Source: Anisakis pegreffii (lineage: Eukaryota > Nematoda > Chromadorea > Rhabditida > Anisakidae). Taken from it: a stretch of DNA of 64,000 nt. The notes under the pieces are model-generated. The model did no database searches, was not told the origin of the DNA, and worked only from the letters and a program-made list of their open reading frames with translations. Of this stretch, positions 63,693 to 64,000 are shown piece after piece. Within the stretch, counting starts at the first letter, position 1. Each line of letters begins with the position of its first letter. Where the stretch lies: assembly GCA_035041965.1 (NCBI GenBank), contig JAPYMA010000348.1, forward strand, positions 1-64,000. Direction: 5' to 3'. The position numbers and the translations under genes are program-made.

Positions 63693-63747
63693 TAGCTCAG
63701 TCGGTTTATCATTCGCTCACGTGCACTGATAAACGAATTTCGAATTC
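63693..63747 (+). other. tRNA-like internal promoter boxes (degenerate)
   Basis: TAGCTCAGTCGG (63693-63704) is a perfect tRNA A box. TTCGAATTC (63739-63747) lies where a B box should be, but the GG start of the box is lost and the arms do not pair. It is probably a tRNA-derived repeat fragment in the maco-1 intron, not a tRNA gene. Confidence 0.3.
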
Positions 63748-64000
63748 AGTAATTTTTTTGGTCTTACTGTCCAAAATCGTATTTTTTTCGATTGGAAACA
63801 ACCTAGGTAAAAGAAAGTCGACGAAAGAAATTCGTTGAATGGTCACGTCATTTACTTCGTTTCTTAGCCATCTTAGGAAAAAAGGCGATTTGACGCAACG
63901 ACCTCTCAGACTGATTTTTTTGAAGCTTAGTTTAAGAAGGATTGTTATCAAGTCGAAAGAGATCCTTTTGAGCTGTAATGCCTAGGATATGTATATGATA

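Overview
This is a gene-sparse, AT-rich stretch of a nematode nuclear genome. All introns in the models below are GT-AG. Long (AT)n tracts are frequent, and acceptor-like sites of the spliced-leader type precede several start codons. Every recognisable protein is metazoan. Several genes (SoxC/sem-2, Dopey/pad-1, Arp3/arx-1, macoilin/maco-1) are, from memory, on chromosome I in C. elegans. A parasitic clade III nematode would fit, but the sequence does not prove the species.

Layout. (1) 3257-5850, plus strand: a complete eight-exon SoxC gene. (2) 13060-27061, minus strand: a complete Dopey (DOP1/pad-1) gene, which I rebuilt as 48 exons and 2,395 codons. (3) 32855-43110, minus strand: four genes head to tail in transcription order, namely an ORP9-type oxysterol-binding protein, a small gene that looks like proteasome assembly chaperone 4 (PSMG4), SDHAF4, and Arp3. 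(4) 50503-55644, plus strand: an AP-2 family transcription factor with its 5' coding exon not located. (5) 56931-59521, plus strand: a membrane-anchored protein with two thioredoxin folds and a CPGC motif. (6) 62722 to the right edge, plus strand: the first four exons of macoilin.

The gaps (65-3256, 5851-13059, 27062-32854, 43111-50502, 59522-62721) hold no convincing genes. They do contain transposon debris: two LINE reverse-transcriptase-protein remnants (29.8-30.3 kb and 44.6-45.0 kb), a hAT transposase C-terminal remnant (46.1 kb), hAT-like termini (0.7-0.95 kb and 30.7-30.9 kb), and a clean 55-bp hAT-type miniature element inside a pad-1 intron.

I did not find an undescribed gene system. 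The most interesting signals are: the 55-bp hAT MITE with an 8-bp target duplication; a canonical AP-2 site inside a perfect hairpin upstream of the AP-2 gene itself; several 15-30 bp exact or near-exact duplications that copy exon-edge sequence into neighbouring introns; and an intron whose acceptor region is made almost entirely of an (AT)n microsatellite. Functionally the genes are unrelated housekeeping and developmental genes. DOP1 and ORP9 are both linked to Golgi PI4P and membrane traffic.
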